Positions 54,616-63,132 of a DNA stretch of 64,000 nt are shown here, piece after piece. Made by a program: the position numbers and the translations under genes. Below the pieces are notes generated by a model. The model was given only the letters and a program-made list of their open reading frames with translations, was not told where the DNA came from and searched no databases. How positions within the stretch are numbered: the first letter of the stretch is position 1; every line of letters starts with the position of its first letter. The stretch comes from Hymenobacter nivis (GTDB lineage Bacteria > Bacteroidota > Bacteroidia > Cytophagales > Hymenobacteraceae), in the NCBI RefSeq assembly GCF_006439025.1, contig NZ_RCYZ01000002.1, positions 372,753 through 436,752 on the forward strand, given 5' to 3'.

Positions 54616-55323
54616 ATGACCCAACGCCTACTTTTCTTCCTGTTTGCGTGCCTGGTTTCCTTTGGGGCCCTGGCGCAACGCTCGCCGGTGGACGAAACCG
54701 ATAACACCATCGACGGCATTCCGCGCAAAGGCCAGCGCGTATCCATCCAGCTTGACAACCGCCGTGTGGAGGCGGCCTGGCTCAAGTATCTTAACGATAA
54801 ATACCCCGGTAAGGTGAAAAACGTCAAGGGCGTCATCAAGCTCGACGGGGTAGTGGTGGAAGATGTTTCGCCCACGCCGGTGCGCGTAATCACAAAGGTC
54901 GACGGCATCCCGACGGGTACTACCGTGTGGTGGAGCATCGACCTGGGCAACGCCTACCTGGGCCGCGAAGCCACCCCGGTGCAGTGGAAAGCCGCCGAGA
55001 AGTACCTCAAGGACTTTGCCCGCGGCATGTACCGCGAAGACGTGGTGGCGCAGATCTCGGAGGCTGAAAAAGCCCTCGTGCAATCGCAAAACAACCACGC
55101 GGCCATCATCGCCAAGGTGGAGGTCATCAAGAAAGATGTGGACAAGAATAAGGCCCGCAAACTGGAAATCCAGCAGCAACTGGCTCAGAACGCGGCTGAG
55201 CTGTTGCAGTACAACAACCTGATCGACGCCAACCTGAAGGAGCAGGAATCGGCCCGGGCCGACATTGTGAACATGCGCGTGTCGCTGGAATCGGTGAAGG
55301 ACCGCATGAACAAAATCGAGTAG
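54616..55323 (+). CDS. Exported protein with C-terminal coiled coil, unknown
   Basis: 235 residues with a signal peptide (MTQRLLFFLFACLVSFGALAQ). The folded part (about 25-135) has VSIQLDNRRVEAAWLKYLND and TTVWWSIDLGNAYLG. The last about 90 residues form a long Lys/Glu/Asn-rich helix (ISEAEKALVQSQNNHAAII onward) ideal for a coiled coil. Such proteins are found in Bacteroidota without known function. A strong terminator follows. Confidence 0.78.
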   Translation: MTQRLLFFLFACLVSFGALAQRSPVDETDNTIDGIPRKGQRVSIQLDNRRVEAAWLKYLNDKYPGKVKNVKGVIKLDGVVVEDVSPTPVRVITKVDGIPTGTTVWWSIDLGNAYLGREATPVQWKAAEKYLKDFARGMYREDVVAQISEAEKALVQSQNNHAAIIAKVEVIKKDVDKNKARKLEIQQQLAQNAAELLQYNNLIDANLKEQESARADIVNMRVSLESVKDRMNKIE

Positions 55324-55346
55324 GGCTCCCGCTGCCCTGCCCCGCC

Positions 55347-55382
55347 GGGGCCCCGCCAGTTGCTGGCGGGGCCCCTTTTTTT
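55347..55382 (+). terminator. Intrinsic terminator
   Basis: GGGGCCCCGCCAG (55347-55359), three-base loop, and its complement (55363-55375), followed by seven T, 23 bases after the stop of the exported protein gene. Confidence 0.92.
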
Positions 55383-55449
55383 GGCATCGCCCAACCCTGG
55401 GCGACGGTTCTGCGTTTGGATCAGACGTTTTACATACGATTCAGTACCC

Positions 55450-55857
55450 ATGGAAAAGACCGAAGTTCAGCACCAGAACCACCTCGACGGCGCCGTCAAC
55501 ATTTTGTCGCAGGATTTGGTGGAAGAAGCCAGCCGCGCCGGCCTCGATAATCACCTACAGCGCTGGATTGAAGACCTGAAGGCTGCCAACAACCCCCAGC
55601 TGCACCAGCTCGTGGTAGACCTGCAAGAGCTGAAGGCCCACTTCGGTAGCGGTAGCTACGACAAGGACACCATCAGCAAGCTGTTGGCGCGCCTTGGTAA
55701 GAACACCAGCCAGGCCGCCGTATTCGCCGAAGGCAACACGCAGCCCCGCGTAGAGAAACTGGGCGAGGCGCTGACCGCCGCCGCCAAGCAAGTGCAGGAC
55801 AGCGATAAGAGTACCCCTAACGACGACCTGCAAGCCGATTCGGCCAGCAGCAAGTAG
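55450..55857 (+). CDS. Small soluble helical protein, unknown
   Basis: 135 residues starting MEKTEVQHQNHLDGAVNILS, charged and helical, with LQRWIEDLKAANNPQLHQLV and DTISKLLARLGKNTSQAA tracts and a polar tail ending SDKSTPNDDLQADSASSK. It has no signal peptide. I do not recognise a family. It sits between two strong terminators and so is probably a single-gene unit. Confidence 0.75.
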   Translation: MEKTEVQHQNHLDGAVNILSQDLVEEASRAGLDNHLQRWIEDLKAANNPQLHQLVVDLQELKAHFGSGSYDKDTISKLLARLGKNTSQAAVFAEGNTQPRVEKLGEALTAAAKQVQDSDKSTPNDDLQADSASSK

Positions 55858-55861
55858 GCTC

Positions 55862-55924
55862 TAGGGCCCCGCAGCAAAAAGGCCAGCCCCCGCATGGGGG
55901 CTGGCCTTTTTGCTGCGGGGCCCT
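55862..55924. terminator. Long bidirectional terminator
   Basis: TAGGGCCCCGCAGCAAAAAG and GGCCAGCCCCC arms pair with their complements around GCAT in a 63-base palindrome, with T5 after the inner stem and A-runs on both flanks. Confidence 0.9.
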
Positions 55925-55956
55925 AAAAAATAGGACGTGCCTCACTGGGCGCACAC

Positions 55957-55992
55957 AAAGCCGGCCTTCTCCGTGAGGAAAAGGCCGGCTTT
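55957..55992 (-). terminator. Terminator of the rpsP-rplS operon
   Basis: AAAGCCGGCCTT (55957-55968) and its complement (55981-55992) are 12-base arms around a 12-base loop, just past the rplS stop on the minus strand. Confidence 0.75.
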
Positions 55993-56011
55993 GACTGTGA
56001 CCGAAGATGCC

Positions 56012-56392
56012 TTAGGCGGCTACGGGCTTGATGGCGTTCAAACGACGCTCTTTGATGCGGGCTTGCTTGCCCGAGAGGCCGCGCAGGTAGAACAGACGGG
56101 CGCGACGCACCTTGCCGCGGCGGACCACCTCAATTTTTTCGATGTTGGGCGAGAGCAGGGGGAAAATCCGCTCGGTGCCGATCTGGTTCGAAATCTTGCG
56201 TACGGTGAAGGTTTCGCCGTTCGAGCTGGGGTTGCGGCGCTGAAGCACCACGCCCTGGAACTGCTGGATGCGCTCCTTGTTGCCCTCACGGATTTTTACG
56301 TGCACGTTCACGGTGTCGCCGGCGGCGAAGAGAGGGAAGCTGGCGCGGCGCTCCTGCGCTTCGGCATTAATAAAGTCGAGTAGTACGCTCAT
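56012..56392 (-). CDS. rplS: 50S ribosomal protein L19
   Basis: 126 residues. The core [40 protein letters not shown] and [19 protein letters not shown] are diagnostic. It is the last gene of the conserved rpsP-rimM-trmD-rplS set, here separated from trmD by 153 bases. Confidence 0.97.
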   Translation of the reverse strand: MSVLLDFINAEAQERRASFPLFAAGDTVNVHVKIREGNKERIQQFQGVVLQRRNPSSNGETFTVRKISNQIGTERIFPLLSPNIEKIEVVRRGKVRRARLFYLRGLSGKQARIKERRLNAIKPVAA

Positions 56393-56545
56393 GGCGAAAG
56401 AAATTGCGAAGGGACGGCGCCGCCGGCCCGGATTGATTTTACGAAACGGAGCGCAAAGATATGGATTCTAGCGCAGGATAGCAAATGCGTAGCAGATGAG
56501 GCGGATAGATAAGGCGTTATCTGTTGGGAAACCAGGCCCGGGGCC

Positions 56546-57235
56546 CTATTTTTCCTCGGAATCACCCAATAAATCGGGCCGCCGCGCCTGGGTACGGGCC
56601 AGGGCCTGGGCGTGGCGCCACTCCTCGATGAGCGGCGTATTACCCGAAAGCAGGATGGCCGGCACTGCCTGGCCGCGCCACTCGGCGGGCCGCGTGTACA
56701 CGGGCGGGGCCAGTAGGTCGTCCTGAAACGAGTCGGACAGGGCCGATTCTTCGTTGCCCAGCACGCCGGGCAGCAGCCGCACCACGGCATCAACCAGTAT
56801 AGCGGCTCCCAGCTCGCCGCCGCTCAGCACGTAGTCGCCCACGCTGATTTCGTGGGTGATGTAGGTCGCCCGCAGGCGTTCGTCGATGCCCTTGTAGTGG
56901 CCGCAGAGCATGATGACGTTGGTGAGCAGCGAGAGGCGGTTGGCCAGCGGCTGGCGCAGGGTTTCGCCGTCGGGCGTGAGGTAAATCACGGCGTCATAGG
57001 GGCGCTGGGCCAGCAGCTCGTCCAGCCAAGCCGCAATGGGCTCCACGCGCAGCACCATGCCGGCCCCGCCCCCAAATACGTAGTCGTCAATCTGCCCGTG
57101 CTTATTGATGGCGTGCCGGCGCAGGTCGTGCACGTGGATTTCGGCCAGGCCCTTGTCCTGGGCTCGCTTCACGATGGAGTGGGCGAAGGGGCTGGCCAGC
57201 AGCTCGGGCTGGCAGGTGATGATGTCGATGCGCAT
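56546..57235 (-). CDS. trmD: tRNA (guanine37-N1)-methyltransferase
   Basis: 229 residues of the trefoil-knot SPOUT family, methylating G37 next to the anticodon in tRNAs with pyrimidine anticodon ends. [17 protein letters not shown] opens the protein; [30 protein letters not shown] and [15 protein letters not shown] form the knot and SAM site. It lies 15 bases after the rimM stop. Confidence 0.97.
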   Translation of the reverse strand: MRIDIITCQPELLASPFAHSIVKRAQDKGLAEIHVHDLRRHAINKHGQIDDYVFGGGAGMVLRVEPIAAWLDELLAQRPYDAVIYLTPDGETLRQPLANRLSLLTNVIMLCGHYKGIDERLRATYITHEISVGDYVLSGGELGAAILVDAVVRLLPGVLGNEESALSDSFQDDLLAPPVYTRPAEWRGQAVPAILLSGNTPLIEEWRHAQALARTQARRPDLLGDSEEK

Positions 57236-57250
57236 CGTGGGGCCCCCGGG

Positions 57251-57835
57251 TTAAGCGGGTTCGCTAGCGTCGTCGGCTTCGTCCTGCTGGCGGGTCGTGG
57301 GGGCAAGGTAGATGTCGAGCAAGCCGTCGGGCAGACGCACAAATACCTGGCGGGCCGCTGTGTCGGCGCGCAGCACAATGGCGTCCACCACGGGTACCAG
57401 CACCTCGTGGCCCTGGTAGCGCATGGCCAGCATGTCCTGCTGGGGCAGCTCGTAGAAGTTCTCCACCACGCCCAGCTCGCCCAGCGCCTCGTCAATCACC
57501 GTGAAGCCGATGACGTCGTGGTAGTAAAACTGGTCGTCGCCGAGGGCCGGCAGGGCCTCCAGGGGCAGGTGCAACGTGGCGTTGCGTAGCGGCTCGGCCT
57601 CCTCAATGCGCTCGATGCCCTTGAGCTTGAGTAGCACGCGGGTGCCCGACTGGGGCTGCACCTTCTCCACGGCGTGGGCCACGAGCTTGGTGGGGGCCCC
57701 GGGCAGGGCCAGGTACACGGTTTTCAGCTTCTGGTAGGCGGTGGTGTCGTCCACGTCGAAGTCGGCGGCCACGAAGCCGCGCAGGCCGTGGGGCTTGGTG
57801 ATTTTGCCGAGCTGGTAGGTTTCGTCGAAAAGCAT
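57251..57835 (-). CDS. rimM: Ribosome maturation factor RimM
   Basis: 194 residues, with the N-terminal RimM domain (LGKITKPHGLRGFVAADFD) and the C-terminal PRC barrel (FYYHDVIGFTVIDEALGELG, EVLVPVVDAIV). It assists 30S head assembly around S19. Lies between rpsP and trmD with short gaps; the C-terminal tail is acidic. Confidence 0.95.
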   Translation of the reverse strand: MLFDETYQLGKITKPHGLRGFVAADFDVDDTTAYQKLKTVYLALPGAPTKLVAHAVEKVQPQSGTRVLLKLKGIERIEEAEPLRNATLHLPLEALPALGDDQFYYHDVIGFTVIDEALGELGVVENFYELPQQDMLAMRYQGHEVLVPVVDAIVLRADTAARQVFVRLPDGLLDIYLAPTTRQQDEADDASEPA

Positions 57836-57926
57836 GGCGGGCGAAAAAGGGGTGAAAAAAGAATCCGGCAGCCGCTGCCCGGGCGGACAACAACTGCCGG
57901 ACTTTTCAGTCGCTAAGCGGCAAAAA

Positions 57927-58472
57927 CTACGCGGCGTCCTCGGCCGATACTTCGGCGGTCTCGGTCGTCTCGGTTTCGGCAGCAGCCGGGGCGGGAGCAG
58001 CAGCGGCCAGGGCGGCGGCTTGCTTCTGGCGCTGTGCTTCGCTGCGGGCCTCTTTTACCTTGGTTTCGGCGGCCAAGGCAGCGGTGCGGGCGTCGGCTTT
58101 GGCGTCCACCAGGCCGGTGCGCTTGCCTTCGATGCGGGCGTCCTTGTCGGTCTTCCAATCAGCGAAGCGCTGGTCGGCCACGTCCTGGGTCAGGGCGCCT
58201 TTGTCAACACCCAGCTGGAGGTGACGACGGTAGAGCACGCCGCGGTACGAGAGCATGGCGCGCACCGTGTCGGTGGGCTGGGCACCGGTCATCATCCAGT
58301 AAAACGCGCGGTCGGCGTCGTAGTTGATGGTGGCGGGGTTGGTATTGGGGTTGTAGGTGCCGAGTTTCTCGATGAAACGGCCGTCGCGGGGCGAGCGGGC
58401 GTCAGCTACTACGATGTCGTAAGTCGCGGCTTTTTTACGGCCACGGCGGGCGAGGCGGATTTTAACTGCCAT
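57927..58472 (-). CDS. rpsP: 30S ribosomal protein S16 with long C-terminal extension
   Basis: 181 residues, about twice the size of E. coli S16 (82). The N-terminal 85 residues are the S16 core ([41 protein letters not shown]). The extension is Ala/Glu/Lys-rich ([20 protein letters not shown]) and ends in [14 protein letters not shown], probably helical and flexible. Similar long tails are usual in Bacteroidota S16. The promoter TACCTTTG is 58 bases upstream. Confidence 0.96.
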   Translation of the reverse strand: MAVKIRLARRGRKKAATYDIVVADARSPRDGRFIEKLGTYNPNTNPATINYDADRAFYWMMTGAQPTDTVRAMLSYRGVLYRRHLQLGVDKGALTQDVADQRFADWKTDKDARIEGKRTGLVDAKADARTAALAAETKVKEARSEAQRQKQAAALAAAAPAPAAAETETTETAEVSAEDAA

Positions 58473-58530
58473 AAACCTTGGGGGTTGTGCAACGCAACTC
58501 GTGCGTTTGGTTGAAAATTATTTGGGTCCG

Positions 58531-58538
58531 CAAAGGTA
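58531..58538 (-). promoter_or_regulatory. TAnnTTTG element for the rpsP operon
   Basis: The minus strand reads TACCTTTG, about 58 bases before the rpsP ATG at 58472. Confidence 0.6.
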
Positions 58539-58712
58539 CGCACGAAAGGGCTGCAAACCGTGGGAATTTTCACTAATAAGTACTTCCACCACGGCCGGGC
58601 CGAATACAAGCTGCTGGGGCCTCTATATGGGGCAGTCTTTTTCCTGCTGTAACGAGCAACGGCTCGCCAGCTACTTTCTGCGGTGGGGTAGGGGCCTCAG
58701 GGCCCCAAATGC

Positions 58713-58754
58713 AAAAAGAGAGGGCCCCTTCCGCAGAAGGGGCCCTCTCTTTTT
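58713..58754. terminator. Terminator after the acyl-CoA desaturase
   Basis: AAAAAGAGAGGGCCCCTTC and its complement pair around CGCA, with five A and five T on the flanks. It lies just past the minus-strand desaturase stop at 58769. Confidence 0.9.
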
Positions 58755-58768
58755 AGCTGGCAACACGG

Positions 58769-59542
58769 CTACGCCGGGACGGCCACCTTCTTAACACGTT
58801 GCTTGGGCTGCACGTTCTTGCGCTTGATTTTGATGATGCGGGCCTTGTCCAAGGTCCAGATGACAGAGTAGGTAGGGTCCAGCTCCCACCACTTCACGCC
58901 GAAGTTCACGCGCATGGGCAGCTTGTGGTGGTTGTTCTGGAACAGCTCGCCGAAGGCCAGGAAGTCCAGAGCCAACGTGTTTTTGCTCTTGTCGTGGTTG
59001 TCGAAGTTCTGGTAGCCGTACTTGTGGCCGCCCCAGTTCACGATGGCGCCGTGGATGGGGCCCATCAGGAAGTGAATCGGGAGCAGCAGGTACTGCCACC
59101 AGGCCGTGGCAAAGTTGATGTAGAATAGTACATAAGCCGTGCCCCAGCCCAAGCGCGAATAGACCGTGCCGCCGAAAGCCTCCAGCGACTTCCACTCTGG
59201 AATATCGCCCTCGAAACGCTTGGCCTCCTCATTCTTGTGGTTCACCACATCGTTGTAGATGTTCTTGGTCTTCCACATCATATCGAACGCGTTGTTCGAG
59301 AAGTGCGGCGAGTGCGGGTCCAGCGCCGTGTCGGAGTAGGCGTGGTGCATGCGGTGCAGCAGGGCGTAGGCCCGCGGCGAGAGGAAGCTGCTGCCCTGGC
59401 AGACATAAGTGAACAAGAAGAAGAATCGCTCCCAGAACTTATTCATCGTAAACATCTTATGCGCCGCGTAGCGGTGCAGGTAAAACGTCTGCGTGAACAG
59501 CGATAAGTAGTAATGGGCAACGAAGAAAACGAGGATGGCCAT
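58769..59542 (-). CDS. Acyl-CoA desaturase (stearoyl-CoA desaturase type)
   Basis: 257 residues with the three histidine boxes in standard spacing: HRYAAH near 23, HRMHH near 63 and NHH near 203 in QNNHHKLP. Introduces a double bond, usually delta-9, into saturated acyl chains in the inner membrane. It is short by about 30 residues at the N-terminus compared with some delta-9 desaturases. A promoter TAATTTTG is 68 bases upstream. Confidence 0.93.
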   Translation of the reverse strand: MAILVFFVAHYYLSLFTQTFYLHRYAAHKMFTMNKFWERFFFLFTYVCQGSSFLSPRAYALLHRMHHAYSDTALDPHSPHFSNNAFDMMWKTKNIYNDVVNHKNEEAKRFEGDIPEWKSLEAFGGTVYSRLGWGTAYVLFYINFATAWWQYLLLPIHFLMGPIHGAIVNWGGHKYGYQNFDNHDKSKNTLALDFLAFGELFQNNHHKLPMRVNFGVKWWELDPTYSVIWTLDKARIIKIKRKNVQPKQRVKKVAVPA

Positions 59543-59609
59543 AAGGTGTTGGAAGCGTGAATTGCCCGGACAAGCAAAATGCCCGGCGGTTGGTTCAGCG
59601 GCTGCACTA

Positions 59610-59617
59610 CAAAATTA
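59610..59617 (-). promoter_or_regulatory. TAnnTTTG element for the acyl-CoA desaturase
   Basis: The minus strand reads TAATTTTG, 68 bases before the ATG at 59542. Confidence 0.5.
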
Positions 59618-59752
59618 CGGCCGGAGTCCCAGCTTGGACTTTCCCGAAACAAAAACCCCAAAATCTTGCACGTAGCGCGGTTATTATTAGCAAATGTTAT
59701 TCACCAATAACCATTTATAGTGCACGGCGTGGGGCCCAAAATGGGCGCTGCC

Positions 59753-60463
59753 TTAGCAGAAAAGCTCGCGGGCGGGGTCCCAGTGCGGGGCGTCGGGCAG
59801 GGGGGCCACGAAGGTCATGGCCTCTTTCGTGACGGGGTGCTGGAGCTGGAGCTGGCGGGCGTGCAGGGCAATGCTTACGTCGGGCAGCGGGGCAATGAAG
59901 CCGTACTTCACGTCGCCGATAATGGGCGTGCCCAGGCCGGTGGCTAACTGCGTCCGAATTTGGTGAGGGCGGCCCGTCACGGGGTTTATCTTCAGCAAAA
60001 AGCGGTTGGCGGCAGGCCCCAGCAGCTCGTAGCGCAGCTCGGAGCGCAGGCCTTGGGTGTGCTTTTCGGGGTAGGCCTTGGTTACGTTGCGGATCGTGTC
60101 CTTCACCAGCCAGTGCACCAGCGTACCGGATTCCGGCACGGGTGGCTTGCCGGTGAGGGCCCAGTAAGTTTTGGTCATCAGCGAGTCGCGGAACATCTCG
60201 TTGAGGCGGCTTAGGGCCTTGCTGGTTTTGGCCAGCACCACAATGCCGCTCACCGGCCGGTCGATGCGGTGGCACACGCCCACGAAGGCCTCGCCGGGCT
60301 TCTTGTACTTGAATTTCAGGTACTCGGCGGCTTTCTTGGACAGGGGCTCGTCGCCGGTGGCGTCGCCCTGCACGAGCAGGCCGGCGGGCTTATTAATGAC
60401 GAGCAAGTGGTTGTCTTCGAACAGAATTTCTCTGCCTTCGGACCAGATGTTGGGACGGTTCAC
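59753..60463 (-). CDS. RluA family pseudouridine synthase
   Basis: 236 residues from GTG at 60461-60463 (VNRPNIWSEGREILFEDNHL). The catalytic motif is HRIDRPVSGIVVLAK with Asp as nucleophile; NPVTGRPHQIRTQLA and GDVKYG follow in the usual order. It modifies uridines in rRNA or tRNA. There is no S4 domain. The longer GTG at 60526 is rejected because it adds residues without family character and precedes a promoter-like TATCTTCG at 60581-60588 by too little. Confidence 0.9.
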   Translation of the reverse strand: MNRPNIWSEGREILFEDNHLLVINKPAGLLVQGDATGDEPLSKKAAEYLKFKYKKPGEAFVGVCHRIDRPVSGIVVLAKTSKALSRLNEMFRDSLMTKTYWALTGKPPVPESGTLVHWLVKDTIRNVTKAYPEKHTQGLRSELRYELLGPAANRFLLKINPVTGRPHQIRTQLATGLGTPIIGDVKYGFIAPLPDVSIALHARQLQLQHPVTKEAMTFVAPLPDAPHWDPARELFC

Positions 60464-60617
60464 GCGGCGAATGCGGGCGGAAAATGGGGAATGGGCGCGC
60501 GAGCAAATTAGGGCCCCGGGGGCCACCGCACACGTCAGACCACACCAATCGGCAACCCCGCTTTTGCTTTTGCTAGGGCGAAGATACGCGCCCGGCCGGA
60601 AGCAAAACCCCGCCGCC

Positions 60618-62090
60618 TCAGGCGCCGGCCGGCGGGCCCGCCGGCTGGTACCAGTCCACGCGGCGCGAAAGGAACATGACCGTGCCCAGCACCACCACCA
60701 AGCCGATGCTGCCCACCAGCAGCGCGTAATCCTGCAGTTGCAGCACCACGAACAGAAAGCCGTAAGCCACCGTCAGCACGCCCGCCGTGGCTGCGGTGAG
60801 GCGGCGCTGCCGGAAGCTGGCCGCCGCGTACGCCGTGATAAGCCCCACAATGGTGAGGGCCGAAATGCCGTAGGCCGCATCAAACGGCATTTGCTCGGAC
60901 AAGGCCAGGAGCAGCACGTAGAAAATGACCAGGCCCAGGCCCACCAAAATGTACTGGAAGGGATGGATGCGCCGGCCGTTCAGGATTTCGACAAAGAAGA
61001 ACACCAGGAACGTGAGCGTAAGCGGCAGCAGGGCGTATTTGGCGGCGCGCATGGTTTTCTGGTATTCGTTCACGGGCACCAGCAGGCGCACGCCGAAGGT
61101 GGAGGCGTCCACGTCGGGCCGGTCGCCGTCGGAGCGCCAGTGCTGGGGGTAGTTGCGGTTGAGGTGCAGCACCCGCCAGTCGGCGGTGAATTGATTGGCC
61201 GTGATGTTGCGCTGCGCCGGCAGGAAGGCGCCGATGAAACTCGGGTCGGCCCAAGGGGCGCTCAGGTGCAGGGTGGTTTGGCGGCCCAGGGGCGCCACCA
61301 GCAGGCCGGTGCTGCCGTTCAGGTCGAGGTCGAAGGCGAAGGTGTGGCGGCGGGCCAGGGCGGCCGCGTCGGGCAGGGGCACGGCGGCGCTGAGGCCGTT
61401 GGCGGTTTGGCCGGAGCCGTTGTCGTCGTCGCTGCCGTCGCCTTGGTATTTGGAGTAGCGCTGCTGCTCGTTGGCCACGGCCGTGACCTGGGTGGTGGCG
61501 GTGGGGGCCGTGCCCCGCGGCAGCACATCGGCGTTGGGCACGCCGGGCTCGAAGCCGCGCGGCTGGCCGTCCCAGCGGAGCGCCAGGCCGTTGCGGATGC
61601 CCTTCATGTCGGAAATGCCCACGGCCACGAAGGCTTCGGCCCAGCGCACCGCCGCCGGCGCCACCCCCAAATCGGCCAGCGGCGGGGCCTGGAAGCTGCC
61701 CCGCACGTGCAGCCCCGCGCGGTACACCACCGCCTCGTAGATGCCCCGGTGCCGCCGCTCGGGCGCCAGCGTGCCGGTGGTGGCCAGGGTATCGGGCAGC
61801 AGGCTGAGGTAGCGGGTGGCTTCGGTCACGCGGCCCTTTTCGTCGGTTTCGCGCGCCGTGTAGGGCAGCACCAGCACGGGGCCCAGCACCAGCTGCGCCC
61901 CGCCCCACTGGCCGCTGATTTCGGCGGTGGCCGCGTCGCGGTTCTCGGCCCGCTCCGTGATGAGGCCCTGCACCATGCTCGATGGGATGAGCAGCAGCAG
62001 CAGTAGGATGCCGATGCTGAACAGCTTGAGCGTGACCGAGGCACTCATCCAGGCATTCAGCCGGTCGAAGGCGGTGGGAGTAGGCGTCAT
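60618..62090 (-). CDS. creD: Cell envelope integrity protein CreD
   Basis: 490 residues. One N-terminal membrane helix (LKLFSIGILLLLLLIPSSMV), a long periplasmic region (about 45-345) and five C-terminal helices (ALLPLTLTFLVFFFVEIL, HPFQYILVGLGLVIFYVLLL) are the CreD layout. QRRLTAATAGVLTVAYGFLFV and YALLVGSIGLVVVLGTVMFLSRRVDWY are C-terminal marks. CreD of E. coli belongs to the Cre regulon and changes colicin and beta-lactam tolerance. There is no adjacent regulator; the operator at 62104-62125 matches that of the winged-helix regulator locus at 44.4 kb. Confidence 0.93.
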   Translation of the reverse strand: MTPTPTAFDRLNAWMSASVTLKLFSIGILLLLLLIPSSMVQGLITERAENRDAATAEISGQWGGAQLVLGPVLVLPYTARETDEKGRVTEATRYLSLLPDTLATTGTLAPERRHRGIYEAVVYRAGLHVRGSFQAPPLADLGVAPAAVRWAEAFVAVGISDMKGIRNGLALRWDGQPRGFEPGVPNADVLPRGTAPTATTQVTAVANEQQRYSKYQGDGSDDDNGSGQTANGLSAAVPLPDAAALARRHTFAFDLDLNGSTGLLVAPLGRQTTLHLSAPWADPSFIGAFLPAQRNITANQFTADWRVLHLNRNYPQHWRSDGDRPDVDASTFGVRLLVPVNEYQKTMRAAKYALLPLTLTFLVFFFVEILNGRRIHPFQYILVGLGLVIFYVLLLALSEQMPFDAAYGISALTIVGLITAYAAASFRQRRLTAATAGVLTVAYGFLFVVLQLQDYALLVGSIGLVVVLGTVMFLSRRVDWYQPAGPPAGA

Positions 62091-62103
62091 GTTTTTGAAA
62101 TAT

Positions 62104-62125
62104 GAAGTACTTTGTTTTGCAAAGT
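62104..62125 (-). promoter_or_regulatory. Site B: shared operator upstream of creD
   Basis: On the minus strand ACTTTG (62125-62120), five bases, CAAAG (62114-62110), two bases, CTT (62107-62105), identical in spacing to sites A and C. Sites A and B agree at 20 of 22 positions. It includes TACTTTG, a -7 element form, and ends 14 bases before the creD ATG at 62090. Confidence 0.65.
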
Positions 62126-62150
62126 AAAAGACAAAAACTGTGTATTGGTG

Positions 62151-62226
62151 CGGCGCCTGGAAATAAAAAAGCTGGGGCCCCCACGCAGTTGCGTGGGGGC
62201 CTCAGCTTTTTTATTTCCAGGCGCCG
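62151..62226. terminator. Very long inverted repeat between panB and creD
   Basis: Arms of about 37 bases, starting CGGCGCCTGGAAATAAAAAA, pair with one mismatch to the mirrored arm ending at 62226. The A6 and T6 blocks within the arms make the inner GC stem a terminator for panB. Confidence 0.85.
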
Positions 62227-62242
62227 CGCGTAGCGCAACTGA

Positions 62243-63070
62243 CTAGTAACCTTCTTCTTTGCTGGGAAAGTCGCGGCTTTTTACGTCAGCCACGTAGTGC
62301 TGCACGGCTTCGGTCATGATGTCGTGCAGCTCGGCGTAGCGGCGCAGGAAGCGCGGCTTGAATTCCTTGGTGATGCCGAGCAGGTCGTGCACCACCAGCA
62401 CCTGGCCGTCCACGTCGGGGCCCGCGCCGATGCCGATGACGGGGATGGTGAGCTCCTCGGCCACGCGCTTGGCCAGGGCGGCCGGAATCTTTTCAAGCAC
62501 CAGCGCGAAGCAGCCGATTTCCTGGAGCAGGCGGGCGTCTTCGAGCAGCTTCTGGGCCTCGTCCTCTTCCTTGGCGCGCACCGAGTAGGTGCCGAACTTG
62601 TAAATGCTCTGGGGCGTGAGGCCCAGGTGGCCCATCACGGGGATGCCGGCGGTGAGGATGCGGGTGATAGAATCCTTGATTTCGGCGCCGCCTTCGAGCT
62701 TCACGCCGTGCCCGCCGCCTTCCTTCATGATGCGAATGGCCGAGCGCAGGGCCTCCGAGCTGTTGCCCTGGTAGGAACCAAACGGCAAATCGACCACCAC
62801 GAAGGCGCGCTTCACGCCGCGCACCACGCTCTGGGCGTGGTAAATCATCTGGTCGAGGGTGATGGGCAGGGTGGTTTCGTGGCCGGCCATCACGTTGGAA
62901 GCCGAGTCGCCTACGAGCAGCACGTCGATGCCCGCGCCGTCCAGAATCTGGCCCATCGAGTAGTCGTAGGCCGTGAGCATGGAGATTTTCTCCCCGCGCT
63001 GCTTCATGGCCAGCATCTGGTGGGTAGTGACGAGCTTAACTTCTTTGTGCTGCGATTGGGCGACGGACAT
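62243..63070 (-). CDS. panB: 3-methyl-2-oxobutanoate hydroxymethyltransferase
   Basis: 275 residues; first step of pantothenate synthesis, adding a hydroxymethyl group to ketoisovalerate with methylene-THF. The Mg site is in [20 protein letters not shown], followed by [35 protein letters not shown] and [20 protein letters not shown]. The ATG at 63068-63070 gives a normal length. No panC neighbour in the window. Confidence 0.97.
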   Translation of the reverse strand: MSVAQSQHKEVKLVTTHQMLAMKQRGEKISMLTAYDYSMGQILDGAGIDVLLVGDSASNVMAGHETTLPITLDQMIYHAQSVVRGVKRAFVVVDLPFGSYQGNSSEALRSAIRIMKEGGGHGVKLEGGAEIKDSITRILTAGIPVMGHLGLTPQSIYKFGTYSVRAKEEDEAQKLLEDARLLQEIGCFALVLEKIPAALAKRVAEELTIPVIGIGAGPDVDGQVLVVHDLLGITKEFKPRFLRRYAELHDIMTEAVQHYVADVKSRDFPSKEEGY

Positions 63071-63132
63071 GGCAGGGCAGTTGGGGACGGGTGGGGCCGC
63101 AAAGGTGGCACGGCGCGCCCAAACCCGGGGCC

